DNA from: Gentiana macrophylla
Taxonomy: Eukaryota; Streptophyta; Magnoliopsida; Gentianales; Gentianaceae
DNA: 64,000 bases
Reading direction: 5' to 3'
Assembly (NCBI GenBank): GCA_026214975.1
Contig: JAOBSW010000770.1
Span: forward strand, 1 to 64,000
Below the pieces are notes generated by a model. It saw only the letters and a program-made list of their open reading frames with translations. It had not been told where the DNA came from and did no database searches. The position numbers and the translations under genes were made by a program. Position 1 is the stretch's first letter, and every line of letters starts with the position of its first letter. This document shows positions 1-9,974 of this stretch, piece after piece.

Positions 1-1586
1 GAAAAATTAAAAGGGTCTGCATTTTGAACTATGCCACCTATGATAAGAGCTGTATGCCTTAGTAAGATGTTTGCAAGTCTGGCAAAGATTACCTTAGACC
101 TCGGGAGTTTGTTATTCATACTCGATCATGAGTCTCTCAGTACTTAAAAAGTCGAGAATAAATTGCATGCTAGACATATTAGGTGGATTGAGTTTATTGA
201 ATCATTTCCATATGTGATTAAATACAAGAAAGGTCAAGAAAATACCGTAGTCGACGCATTATCTAGGAGATACACTTTGATTACTCACATGCAGACTAAT
301 TTGTTAGGTTTGAGCATATTAAAGACCTTTACTTGTTTGATATAGATTTCCATGAGATCTTTAAGAAATGCCTACATGCTATAATCGATGAATTGTACAA
401 TTTAGATGGCAAGTTTTATATCTTCGACGGGTTCCTTTATAAGAGAAGCCGTGTGTGTATTCAAATGTTCAATTCGTGATTGCCTTGTTAAAGAGTCGCA
501 TCTTTGGGGATTGATGGGTCATTTTGGTATTACAAAGACACTTGACATGTTGAGCACACACTTTTATTGGCCACATATGCGCGAGGATGTTCGAGAAATT
601 TTGTGAGTCATGTATTGCATGTAAACGCGTGCTAAATCTAAGTCTATGCCTCATGGTCTTTTTACATTCCGCTTCCCATTCCTTATTCCCACGGACTGAT
701 CTTTCCATGGACTTTGTGCTAGGACTTACGTTCTAAAAGTGGTAAGGATTCCATATTTGTAGTCGTGGATAGATTTTCTAAAATGGCGCACTTTTGCCAT
801 GCAATAAAACAAATGATGCTTCATTACATTGCCGATTTATTCTTGAAAGAAATTGTTCGGTTGCATGGAGTGCCTAAGTCTATTGTTAGTGACAGGATGT
901 TAAGTTTGTCGATCACTTTTGGAGATATTTGTAGATGAGGTGGGCAATACATTTACTATTTTCTCTCGCGCATATCACCCACAAACTGATGGTCGATGAA
1001 GTTGTGAATCGTGTTTTGGGTCAATTATTGCGTGTGATTGTGCAGAAGAACTCGAAAAATTGGGAATCATGCTTGCCTTTTGTTGAATTTGCTTATAACC
1101 GTGCTACACACCCGCAAACTAAGTATTCCCTTTTGAGCTTGTTTATGGATTTAATCCAAATGCTCCTATTGATCTATTGCCTTTGCCCTTGAGGAGAAAT
1201 TACTAGTTTGGATGGTGAGAAGAAAGGCTGCTATGGTAAAGGATATGCATGCAAAGCTACGGAGCATGTCGAAGAAGCATCGCTAGATATGTCAAGCAAG
1301 CTAATCGAGGCCGAAAGCCCATGATTTTCGAGCCAGGAGATTACGATGTGGCTACATATGAGGAAAGAGTGTTTCCCTTGCGGGAGGAAGACCTGGCGCA
1401 TCCAGAGGTGATGGACCGTTCAAAATCAAACGCATCAACCCCAACGCTTACGTGATTGATCTACCACCCGATTGGGGCGTGTCTACTACAGTGAATGTTG
1501 TCGATCTATCTCCTTTCGGCCCGACGAGTTGTCTTTGTTTGATAATCCTTATGATCCGAGGCGGATCCTTCTCAAGCCGGAGGGAA
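1..1586 (+). pseudogene. gypsy pol remnant: RNase H tail, integrase, C-terminal tail
   Basis: Positions 163-300 encode the RNase H/connection end (motifs [15 protein letters not shown] and VVDALSRR). From about 481 comes the integrase HHCC finger (GLMGHFGITKTLDMLSTHFYWP), with its core continuing at 690-1190 in shifting frames ([38 protein letters not shown]). The C-terminal part (about 1240-1586) includes a KPMIFEPGDYDV-like segment and ends in a PYDPRRILLKPEGMM tail that overlaps the polypurine tract. Frameshifts near 345, 606, 735 and 1192 and several stops show it cannot make a full polyprotein. The order RNase H before integrase is the gypsy order. The family name within gypsy is not certain. 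Confidence 0.85.
1569..1586 (+). other. polypurine tract of the left gypsy element
   Basis: The purine-rich run AAGCCGGAGGGAA lies immediately before the TGATGTGAG start of the LTR. This is the expected priming site for plus-strand DNA synthesis, and it overlaps the last pol codons as in many plant gypsy elements. Confidence 0.6.
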
Positions 1587-2239
1587 TGATGTGAGTTCGA
1601 GATCCATTATCACTGATCACACATCATGATCTTATGTCACGATTCGGGCCAAGGATCCGTTGGTAACCAGAGATGGACCACGACCAGTTACAACGCAAGA
1701 AGAGAGAGACGAAGCTTTATCTACATTGGTTACGCGAGCATTCGATGATGTTCACGAAGGAAAGGTTGAATGTGAGAAGTCAATATTGCTCATTGTTGCT
1801 TGATCATTTGTGGTTGAGACGAATCAAGATTGAGTTTATTTTTAATAATAAAAGCCGCTTATAGGCCAAGTAGAAGCTTAGGAGTTTTTAAAGTTAGTCC
1901 CACATCAGATTTTGGTTTTTATTTTCTTTAGTTGTAAGCCTATAAATAAGGCTTATGAGTCTCTTTTCAATAACACACATTATTCTAGATTATTATAAAA
2001 TTTCTTCTTTGCATTGGCAAGAACAATTATGCTTTTTTTTAAGTTTCTGAATAAACTTAATCATTGAACATCAAATTCAAGAATACGTTCACAAATCGGG
2101 GTTTCTTGGGCGAGGTCTCAAGGGTTTTGATCATTCCAAGGTTTTCAAGAAGCGGAGTTTTTGAAGGTTGAGGAGCCGTAAAATCGTGATAATTCTAGAT
2201 CGTTCCAACGTGTACGTGATATTTAGGTATCCCGTATCA
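1587..2239 (+). repeat. 3' LTR of the left gypsy element
   Basis: About 653 bp, from TGATGTGAG just after the polypurine tract to CCCGTATCA. It holds a TATA box (CCTATAAATAAGG, about 1938-1950), followed by a leader-like pyrimidine-rich region. No partner LTR is in the window, so the borders rest on the TG...CA ends and on similarity of the end words to the LTRs at 27904-35863. Confidence 0.6.
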
Positions 2240-3254
2240 ATCACCCTCTTCCAACCACCACCACCACCCCCCTGCTGCGTCTGAAACCCCGCCCCTTACC
2301 CAATGTAAAACCCTGAGCATAATATTAATTTGTACAGCAATCAAAATATTAAATTGATATCTACGGCTTAAATGCACTAAATTGGCAGACCATTTTCACA
2401 AATTCTGTGAGTGCATTGCATCCATAAAGTGCAACAGCAAACACATGAAACAAGGGAAAAGACTATTACATTGACCCATGTATGCAAGACGAATGAATTG
2501 GGTAATCAATGAAACCAAAACCTTATGTTCAAATCCTTTTCTTTGTAAAAATAAAAATAAAAATAGGCAGTCCGTTTATTATCTTTAATTTCACAGAAAA
2601 TGGACATTCTCCCACCCTTCTCCCTTCCCCTGATCTGAAACCCTCCGTCCCCCCCCTTTCCTCTCCACCTGACACGTCTCCAATAATTTCTCCGATACAC
2701 CTTCAAAATTATAGGTTGTGAGTTGTAACGATTTTGGGGATGGATTTTCTGTTTGTGGGTGCTCGAAAAGGACCTGGTGCCCAATCTGAAACCCTTCTCC
2801 CCTTCAGTGTCAAATTCTCTGCCCTTTTCTTTTTAAATTCTTGTATGAGGGTTGCCGGAAAAAAAAAAAAAAAGGTGAGTAGAGGCTGCAACTAGAAGAT
2901 GGAAGAGGAAGAATTTTGACTTTTGATGAAGATATAATGGTTTTTTTTTTTTTATTTTATTTTTAAATTTAAAAGTAGGGGAGGAAATTAAACTAATAAA
3001 TTCTGGAGGTTGCAAAAAGTTCTTGGCACAAACTCTTTTTCCTTTTTAACCTTGTAGAGAAAATGTGGTGTAGAGATAGATTTAGTATTGATGTGTGGTC
3101 TAACAAGTAGATGTCATGTTTTTCATTCTAGCGTAGTGCCATGATGATAGATCTCTTTGTAGATGCGAATAAAGTCTCCTATAAATAGGTTTCAATTTAT
3201 CAACAAAAAAATCGTAAAAATCTAAAAACTAGCTAGAAAATAAGATAAGTAATA
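2240..3254. other. non-coding stretch between gypsy LTR and inverted repeat
   Basis: AT-rich with long A and T runs (near 2860-2875 and 2940-2960). The open frames here are short, low in complexity and have no recognisable motif. No gene or terminal repeat was found apart from the TATA-like site near the right end. Confidence 0.5.
3180..3187 (+). promoter_or_regulatory. TATA-like box facing the inverted repeat
   Basis: CTCCTATAAATAGG on the plus strand is a good match to a plant TATA box. It lies about 70 bp before the left arm of the inverted repeat, so a transcript starting here would run through both arms. This is inference from position; no transcript is known. Confidence 0.35.
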
Positions 3255-4300
3255 CGTAAAACTTTATGAATATCTAAAATAGATATTCGACCTTTATACG
3301 GTGCCAAACAAAATTGTAATTCACCTTCAAAATACTACAAATTGTAAATATAATTGTTTATCATTAAGAAACATATAAACTTAATACAACGTAATATTTA
3401 TTAAATTATTATAGAAATATGAATCGTGTATTTTAATGTTTCCATTGAAGAAAACTTAATAAAATAAAATAAAAAACAAAATTTAAAATTTGGATTCAGG
3501 AGTGTCGGTGCCGTTTCGAGGATTGTCGACAGCGTGTCGGATATTAAAATTTTAAATAATATTATTTTAATCAGCCGACACGTGTCGGACATGTGTCGGA
3601 GCGTGTCGGTCGCGTGTCATGTCATAAATATATCGGATACGCGACGGCGCCCATATTGAAGTGTCGGTGCATCATAGGTTCGGCCCAGTTCGGTTCGGTT
3701 TTGAAAATGTTGAGCACCCTAAATTTAACCTAGAAAGCATCGACACTTCAATCTCGTGTCGTGTTCCATGTCCGACACTTTATCGACACAACACGTGACC
3801 GACACGACACATGTCCGACATGGATCGTATGATTAAAATAATATTATTTAAAGAGCAATGATAGATGCACAACCAATTTAACACAACGAGTGACACAACC
3901 TAATCTTTCACCATTGATATTGATGGGACTCAATTGACTGTGATGTACACTCATCAAAATCAAGGGTGAGAGATTAGGTTGTGTCACTTGTTTATGAAAT
4001 TGTTTGTCTGTCTATCGTTACTATTATTTAAACTTTTCATATCCGACAGGTTGTCGTCGACACTCCTGAACGAACTTTTTCTCAAATTTGTTTTTTTCCT
4101 ATTTAAGATTTCTTAAATAGTAACGTTAATATACATGGTTTTCAACCTTGATTATAATTTGACAATAATATGTCGTATTTAGTTTTTATGTTTCTTGTTG
4201 ATAAACATTCATCTTATACAAATTGTAACATTTTGAAATTCAATCACATTTAGCAATACCATGTCATAAAACTGTGATCGACTGTTAGCGAGGATATAAG
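3255..4300. repeat. ~1 kb imperfect inverted repeat (fold-back structure)
   Basis: The left arm (about 3255-3690) and the right arm (about 3735-4300) are reverse complements over most of their length. Anchors include TTTAAATAATATTATTTTAA (3552-3572, matched near 3830-3850), TTCAGGAGTGTCG (3495) matched by CGACACTCCTGAA (about 4059-4072), and TTCAAAATACTACA (3327) matched near 4230. The arms are rich in GTGTCGG/CCGACAC words. The right arm is interrupted by a MITE at 3853-4021. The loop (about 3680-3735) contains GGTTCGGTT. The right arm begins just past the CRK pseudogene stop. It could be a fold-back or long-TIR element, or an inverted duplication of the CRK 3' flank. The outer limits are approximate. 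Confidence 0.75.
3853..4021. mobile_element. MULE-like MITE with 11-bp target-site duplication
   Basis: This 169-bp element has terminal inverted repeats, with GAGCAATGATAG at the left and the complement of GTAACGATAG at the right. Inner arms are also complementary (AGTGACACAACCTAATCT near 3890, matched near 3970-3990). It is flanked by a perfect 11-bp direct repeat TATTATTTAAA (3842-3852 and 4022-4032). A 9-11-bp duplication is typical of Mutator-like elements. Removing it restores continuity of the right arm of the surrounding inverted repeat. Confidence 0.8.
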
Positions 4301-4322
4301 TAAGAATCCGTCTCGTTATTAG

Positions 4323-4644
4323 TCAACGCGTATCATAGTGACCAGTTGCGTGAATTGATTTTGATTTTGAATGGCTACTTGAACTCGTTGATTCTTGAGA
4401 TTCCGAAAGCCGAGTCCTAGTGTTCTTGAAGAAACCTGGCTCAGATGGTAATGGAAGAGTCATAGTTAAGCTCTACAAACATGATAACAACCGTAGCCAT
4501 TGTAGGTCTACTTGCTACGTTTTCTTGCACACAAAGTAAGGCTATATGTATACATCTTATAATGATTTCTGGTGAATATGAATGTGCCGTCAACACAGGA
4601 TCTATCAGATCCGAAGCTCTACCGTCTTTCCATGTTTTGTACCC
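4323..4644 (-). pseudogene. CRK pseudogene last exon (kinase C-lobe end and tail)
   Basis: After a TTTTCAG acceptor the exon reads YKTWKDGRASDLIDPVL, then IIIRCIHIALLCVQENVASR and PTMATVVIM, which are kinase subdomains X-XI of a CRK. A frameshift follows (about 4440-4470), after which another frame gives the usual CRK tail LPLPSEPGFF and a Ser-rich end SESQESTSSSSHSKSKS. The stop is at 4323-4325. The exon ends next to the right arm of the inverted repeat. Confidence 0.85.
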
Positions 4645-4728
4645 CTGAAAATGGAAATATAATCACGTAAAATAGAGAATATGTTAAGAAGGAAAAAATG
4701 AATGTGCTGAGAAACCATGCATACTTAC

Positions 4729-4880
4729 ATAGCTAAGAAAGGCCCTCCAAAGTATCTTCGGTTATGAAATAGTAGTTTATTTTTCCACTTATGATTTCCA
4801 GAAGCAAGACACCATAGCTATACACATCAGACTTCACAGAGAACTGTCCATGCATTGCATATTCTAGTGCCATATATCCC
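4729..4880 (-). pseudogene. CRK pseudogene exon 6 (activation-loop end, subdomains VIII-IX)
   Basis: Begins after TTTGTAG and ends before GTAAGT. It encodes [20 protein letters not shown] and [13 protein letters not shown]. The APE motif reads ALE (Pro to Leu). The conserved [13 protein letters not shown] part is intact. The frame ends in a stop just before the donor (after EDTLEGLS). Exon size and phase fit the CRK family. Confidence 0.85.
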
Positions 4881-5009
4881 CTACAAATTCAACATCTAAA
4901 ATTTAAAATTTTAAAAAATAACAAATAAAATTGGGGCAAAAGACACAGAAGGCTCTTATACTATTAGGATCGTAACATTTTTGCCTTAAAAATTATGGAC
5001 TTACATGGT

Positions 5010-6810
5010 TGATAGCAAAATACTTAACCGCTAACTTTCACCGACGGAGTATTGGGTCAACGGGAGTATAGTGGTCACAAGGTCGAATCCATAGGGAGTA
5101 ATGTCTAAGTACCAAAGTTGACCTAGAACTTAGTTCAGGCCAAAATATGGTGGAAGGTATTATGCTAATGCAGAAATAAAGTTTATACTACCGGTCTTAC
5201 TTCTAAATATTAAAGGGTATAGCCGAACTATGATCCCACGAGCTACTTTTACCCCTTAGAAAGACTTGGCAGGAGCGTGTCTTAACCGACCTACCTATCC
5301 TATGTAGTCTAACGACATCCACGGGTGCCAACTACTAATTTTAGTGATCAGACTGAACAACTCGATCTAACCACTCTATGTGAAGCTAACCGACTCTCCC
5401 TTTAGAAAACCGATTATCCTAACATGATTAAGTTCTAGAGCTGCTCGGACAACGATGACAAACCTTTGTATTGGAAACGGTCCTAACAACTAGGCCGAAT
5501 CTATGCAACGAGCCTAAAACCCCTTTTCCCACATCTCACCACAAAATGCATCTATAAGTTCGATGTGTGTGATGGTGAACTAGGTGATCAATCTAATTCA
5601 AGATGTTATAATAAGTTTTAGGACATGGATTAATCGTTAAAACATTCGATCACGCACTACACAAATTCCAATCTCATCCCCCCTTAGGGTTTTCACTCGC
5701 TTTTACATAATTCGGCTACACAATGGATTAGCTACTCATGATTATGCTAGAAACGGAATTAAAAGCAGAAATTAATCTAAAGACAATATATAAATTAAGG
5801 GGAAGTCATTACCATATAAATTGCTGAAAATCTGATCCATAAAATATGGAAGAAATAATTGCACCGAAAAGCCAAATCTTTGATCTTGATACGTTAATCT
5901 AAGCTATGGAAAGTATGTATAATCGAAGGATGTTATCTATGGAATCAAAGGATCAAAGGATGATCAACCTACACTAAAACCGCACCAAAATCGCCCTAGA
6001 AGTGTTTAAAGTGGGCCGCATATGTCAAAGTTACTGAATGAGCTGCGTATTTATAGTGTAGAGGTTGAAATCTGCTTCTTTGTCGGGGGCGGACGAGCAT
6101 TTGCTCCAAGGTGAGCGCTAAATGCGCTGGAAATCGATGATGATTAGGGTTTATTCTTGATGAACGGCGTTTGGCTCCTCCTGCGCTCGTTCATGGATCA
6201 TGCCTTCTTCGGCAAATGCCCGTCTGGATTGTCTCGAGCGCCCGTTTGGATTATATGAGCTTTCTTGATTCGGGATGAGCCCATCAAAGCGCACGTTCGG
6301 GATTTGGACTCTCGTCCGTCTGAAAATCTAACTTTCAGTATCAAATGCTACTTCTGTGAATGACTGTTTGGACTGGACAAACGGCAGTCGGGCATGATGA
6401 TTTATTCCTCAGCCTTAACCTTGACTCAAACGCCAGTTTGGGTAGAGCAAACGCCAGTTTGCCTTGATTTCACTCCAAACTTGATTTTTCTCCACTTTCA
6501 TGCTACTTTCGTGCGACAAACATGTTTCTCATTCCAAAACATCGCTTTCCTGGTTCTCGAGTCACCTAAGTCCTGCAATAATATATACGAACAAAAACCA
6601 CGCGTAATTCCGCAAGACAAAAGTGCTCGGAAAAGAGATAAATATCGCTAAAAAGGTGGAGTTTACTATCGATATGACAGTTTAACTCCCCGTGCGTATA
6701 ACTCTCGATATTACTCTTAATTAGGTCTAGAACTACCCAAAACATGTCAATAAAGTGATAAACGGGGGTTAAAGCGCACACCAAAGTACTGAGAAAGTTG
6801 ACTCCCATCA
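5010..6810 (-). repeat. 3' LTR of Athila-A
   Basis: 1801 bp. On the minus strand it begins TGATGGGAGTCAACTTT and ends GCTATCA. The TATA box is the complement of TATTTATA at 6048-6055. Upstream of it, in minus orientation (about 6075-6480), lie repeated AAACGCCAGTTTG and GCGCACGTTCG-like words. It aligns end to end with 14342-16136. Confidence 0.9.
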
Positions 6811-6830
6811 TCCACCCCACACCTAGCCTT
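6811..6830 (-). other. polypurine tract of Athila-A
   Basis: On the minus strand the sequence GGCTAGGTGTGGGGTGGA directly precedes the LTR start TGATGGG. Similar GTGTGGGGTGG words recur inside the element on the same strand near 7509-7528 and 8078-8098. Confidence 0.75.
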
Positions 6831-9086
6831 TGCTCGTCCTCGATTAAATTAGGCGCTTTAAAACAGACCAAGGGATCAACTTTACGAAACATGCATAGTA
6901 CTCACGACATCAAGGTGAACGTAAATTAGACACTGAATGCAAACCACTTGACTCTATCTTACCACGAAAACGAAGTGTGTGTGATAAAAACCGAGGGCTA
7001 CACTCAAAGTGATTACCGGCTTCGAATACCGGTCAATTGACTACACACATCTCATACCGGGCTAGAATCTCCATTAATATAGGCAACCAAGGCTAAATAC
7101 GGTCAAGTAGGACTTGAAGGGTTATAAAGTTAAGCTTGGGACGGGGTTAACCGAAAGTAAAATTTTGGGACTAGAGAAAGAAAATACGAGTGAAACCTAA
7201 TCATCTTACATTACCTCCTCTTCAAAAACATACCAAACCACACCAAACTCCTTCGATCTTTCTATACTCATTAATAAAAAATTCCAACCTCAACATCATA
7301 CTCTTATTCATTCAAACATCCTTCTTTGACTTCTTTTTCTCAAACTTTATTCAAACTTTCTTTTTTTCAACTTTTTTTTTTCTCTTTTCAAATTTCTTTG
7401 CATAATTTTTCACATTTCCTCGAACCAACAAGCCTCACAATAGATTTCTCGAACTCCTCCCCTTCATCATATTAGCTCGTACTAACCAACTCCTCTCGAA
7501 ATACGCACCATCTCCCACCCCACACATGATTCAGAAAGTGTGTCTAAAGTAACAATTACGTCCACTCGTAGGGTGATCAAAAGAAACGTGACCAATAATA
7601 TAGCTCAGGGTTAGGGTAATACAGGCTAAGTAACCAAAACGGCTCATTCTCGGGCGGTGGTCAGACCGTCCTATCAAGGCTTAGAGAGTGCGAGGATAAA
7701 ATGTTGGGATTTTGGCTTATTTGGCTCAGTCGGGTCAAAGAAGTGCGAACTCTCATCCCGTGTCCGGCCCAGGTAAACCTTTCTATTTCGCCTCGAAACT
7801 AGTGGTATAAGTGTGTATAGCAACCAAGCTAAGTATAACCACGGTTCTATGTGCACTAAAAGAGTCCGTATCGTAATAAAATAGAATTGCCCTGCACATA
7901 TTACTCAAATCTACTAAGACATTTACCAACTCCATCGTGAGAAATATGCATATAACGCGGTGTAAAACCGTGAAAAGTTCTAAAATTTTAAGCCACGAAT
8001 TGACTCAAACCGAACATTAACTAAGCATATCAAATTACCGTCACATTTATCAATCGAAACAATACCAAGCTAAGTCATATCCACCCCCCACTTCGAATGA
8101 AGCAATGTCCTCGGTCGTGAATGAGATAGAAAAGAAAGACTTAGCTTTAGACCCGGCAGAAAGGCTCTATCGAATCCTGTAACAGCCTCGTGGAAGCATG
8201 ACCCGAATCCTATATCAAAGTAGAGCGAAACAATGTAAAATGCGCATGGGACATGGTCCGCATGCCAAAATAGATAATAGGGGTATGGGGGTATAACAGT
8301 AATAAGGCCCTGCCACGTCAGAAAACTCGAAACGCAATATGGAACGCACAAAATGGATTGCTATAAATGGATAAATAACCCGTACGGGTAAAGCACAGAA
8401 CATCTAAGCATAATAGAAAGGCCATAGAGGCACAAAATCATATAAAACATCAACGTGCGTAGGCATACATCATCAAAGGCGAGTACAAGTCGCGCATACT
8501 CAAAAACCCCTAGATCACCTTTTATTCTAAACAGTCTTATTATGGCGGGGTTGCCTCCACCCAAGCGCCTTTGTTTTATGTCGTTGGCTCGACCGGGTGA
8601 CTCTTAACAGACTCCAATCAAGACAAACTTAAACAACTCTAACAAAAAGGCATCACCTAGCACTTAAGCACGTAATCAACTCAGCCAAATTCCGTACTCA
8701 TCAGTTTAAGCATGCTCACAGATGTACCAAGTACAAACATTAACATAGTAGAGCTAATGAACGGCATACCTCGTTTAGCTCGTGATGATGCCTCGGGCCA
8801 TCCCGCAACATCTTTCTTATCAACATGCACTTCCCCCAACATTGGGATCAACGGTAAGACGGACGATCCCGATTCACTCTGTCTCGATCTTTCTCTCATC
8901 GATGACATCATGTGAACTCACTGCCTTCCCTTTCAATGGGATCTTGCTTTCCTGCATGTTAGTACGAGCCACAACACAAGAAAATATAGACTCAGCATAC
9001 AAGCATTCATCATGCGTAACTTTACGACCTTTGTCCCTATAAACATTGAGTTTCTCTCTCTCGCCTCCCACGCCAAATGAAATATC
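6831..9086 (-). other. 3' internal region of Athila-A after the pol deletion
   Basis: About 2.25 kb with no sustained coding frame. Minus-strand fragments near 8540-8590 resemble the RRLGGGNPA spacer text common in Athila 3' regions. Two additional purine tracts of the AGTGTGGGGTGG type occur here. Reverse transcriptase and integrase motifs are absent, so a large deletion lies between the protease (ends 9087) and this region. Confidence 0.55.
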
Positions 9087-9455
9087 TCATTCCTTCACCC
9101 CAATGTGAGCATCGCTCGTGGTCAAAAAGGGCCGACCAAACATGACATATGTTCTAGAGTGCATTTTCATGTCGAGGATCACAAAATCTACTTGGAAAAC
9201 AAACTTACCTACTTGCACCAGGACATCTTCCGCTACCCCCATAGGTGTCCTCACTGACCTATCAGCCATCTGAAGGGTCATTCCCGTAGGCTCTAGTTCT
9301 CCCAACCCTAACTTCTCATATAAGGCTCTAGGCATCAAGCTCACAGAAGCTCCTAGATCGCATAAGACATTCTCGATCACAGTGTTGCCTATGGTGGTAG
9401 GGATGGTAAATCTGCCATGATCTCTCATTCTTGGTGGTATCTTACTATCATACAC
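9087..9455 (-). pseudogene. Athila-A aspartic protease
   Basis: A 122-residue frame with a retropepsin signature: IPPRMRDHGRFTIPTTIGN, then LCDLGASVSLMPRALYEKLG around residues 31-50, where D-L-G-A is the active-site motif (DLGA in place of DTGA, typical of Athila/Tat proteins). It also has a FQVDFVILDMK flap-side segment and GRPFLTT. The sequence is clean in this window, but it is cut from gag by stops near 9456-9464 and no reverse transcriptase follows. In a working element it would mature the gag-pol polyprotein. Confidence 0.8.
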
Positions 9456-9464
9456 CGCCGAACA

Positions 9465-9959
9465 CTACTCCCTCAGTTTTACTACTTGATTCATTTTCTC
9501 TCGACTCAATAACGCCCCTTTAAAACACTTATAGTACGCCGGTACACTCGTGACTGCCTCTAGCAAAGGAACATTAATCTCTACCTTCCTAAGAATGTCT
9601 AGGAACTTATTTTGACTATCAGTGAGAAAGTTCTTCCTAGGACCCTTAGGTGGATAAGGCAACGTACTCTCATCAAAATCAGGAGGGGGAGGAGGCATAA
9701 AATCATTCTTACCTCGAGCTTTTGGCCGCGACGGTACGGCTGTAGCCTCTTTCCTGGTAGGGGTGCGCGACTCTTCCTCTTTAATATCTATCACTATGAA
9801 ATCCCGTGTCTTCGCTGACTCTTCCTTCTTTCTCTGAGTCTCTAGCTCTTTCTCCATTTCCATCTCCCTCTCTTTCTTTGCAATTTCTAGATCTCTCTTG
9901 ACTGCCGCCAACTCTCTTATCATTGCCTCTAACATAGTTTCGACCCTGCCTCTTTCCAA
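9465..9959 (-). pseudogene. Athila-A gag C-terminal part
   Basis: 164 residues: a charged probable coiled coil at the start (METMLEAMIRELAAVKRDLE-like, then EKELETQRKKEE), a proline run (PPPPPDFDESTLPYPPK at about residues 90-110), then FLDILRKVEINVPLLEAV and AYYKCFKGALLSR. The VEINVPLLEAV...YYKCFK text is the standard Athila link between gag and protease. Its upstream frame is interrupted by the solo LTR at 9975-11943. Confidence 0.75.
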
Positions 9960-9974
9960 ATCCTCAGCCTCATC

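Larger units (their letters stand above)
1..2239 (+). mobile_element. Ty3/gypsy LTR retrotransposon, 3' portion
   Basis: The left edge of the window lies inside a gypsy element that reads left to right: the end of RNase H, then integrase, a C-terminal tail, a polypurine tract and the 3' LTR. The reading frame changes several times and stops are frequent, so it is an old inactive copy. Its LTR begins TGATGTGA and ends CGTATCA, the same terminal words as the minus-strand array at 27904-35863, so the two may belong to related families. The 5' half lies outside the window. Confidence 0.85.

Noticed and set aside
2506..2784. 70-92-residue frames on both strands
   Set aside because: Low-complexity Pro/Lys/Tyr strings from AT- and C-rich runs, with no homology signal, splice context or codon bias.
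3480..3830. Repeated GTGTCGG words as a tandem satellite or CRISPR-like array
   Set aside because: Spacing is irregular and the words occur in opposite orientation in two arms, so an inverted repeat explains them.
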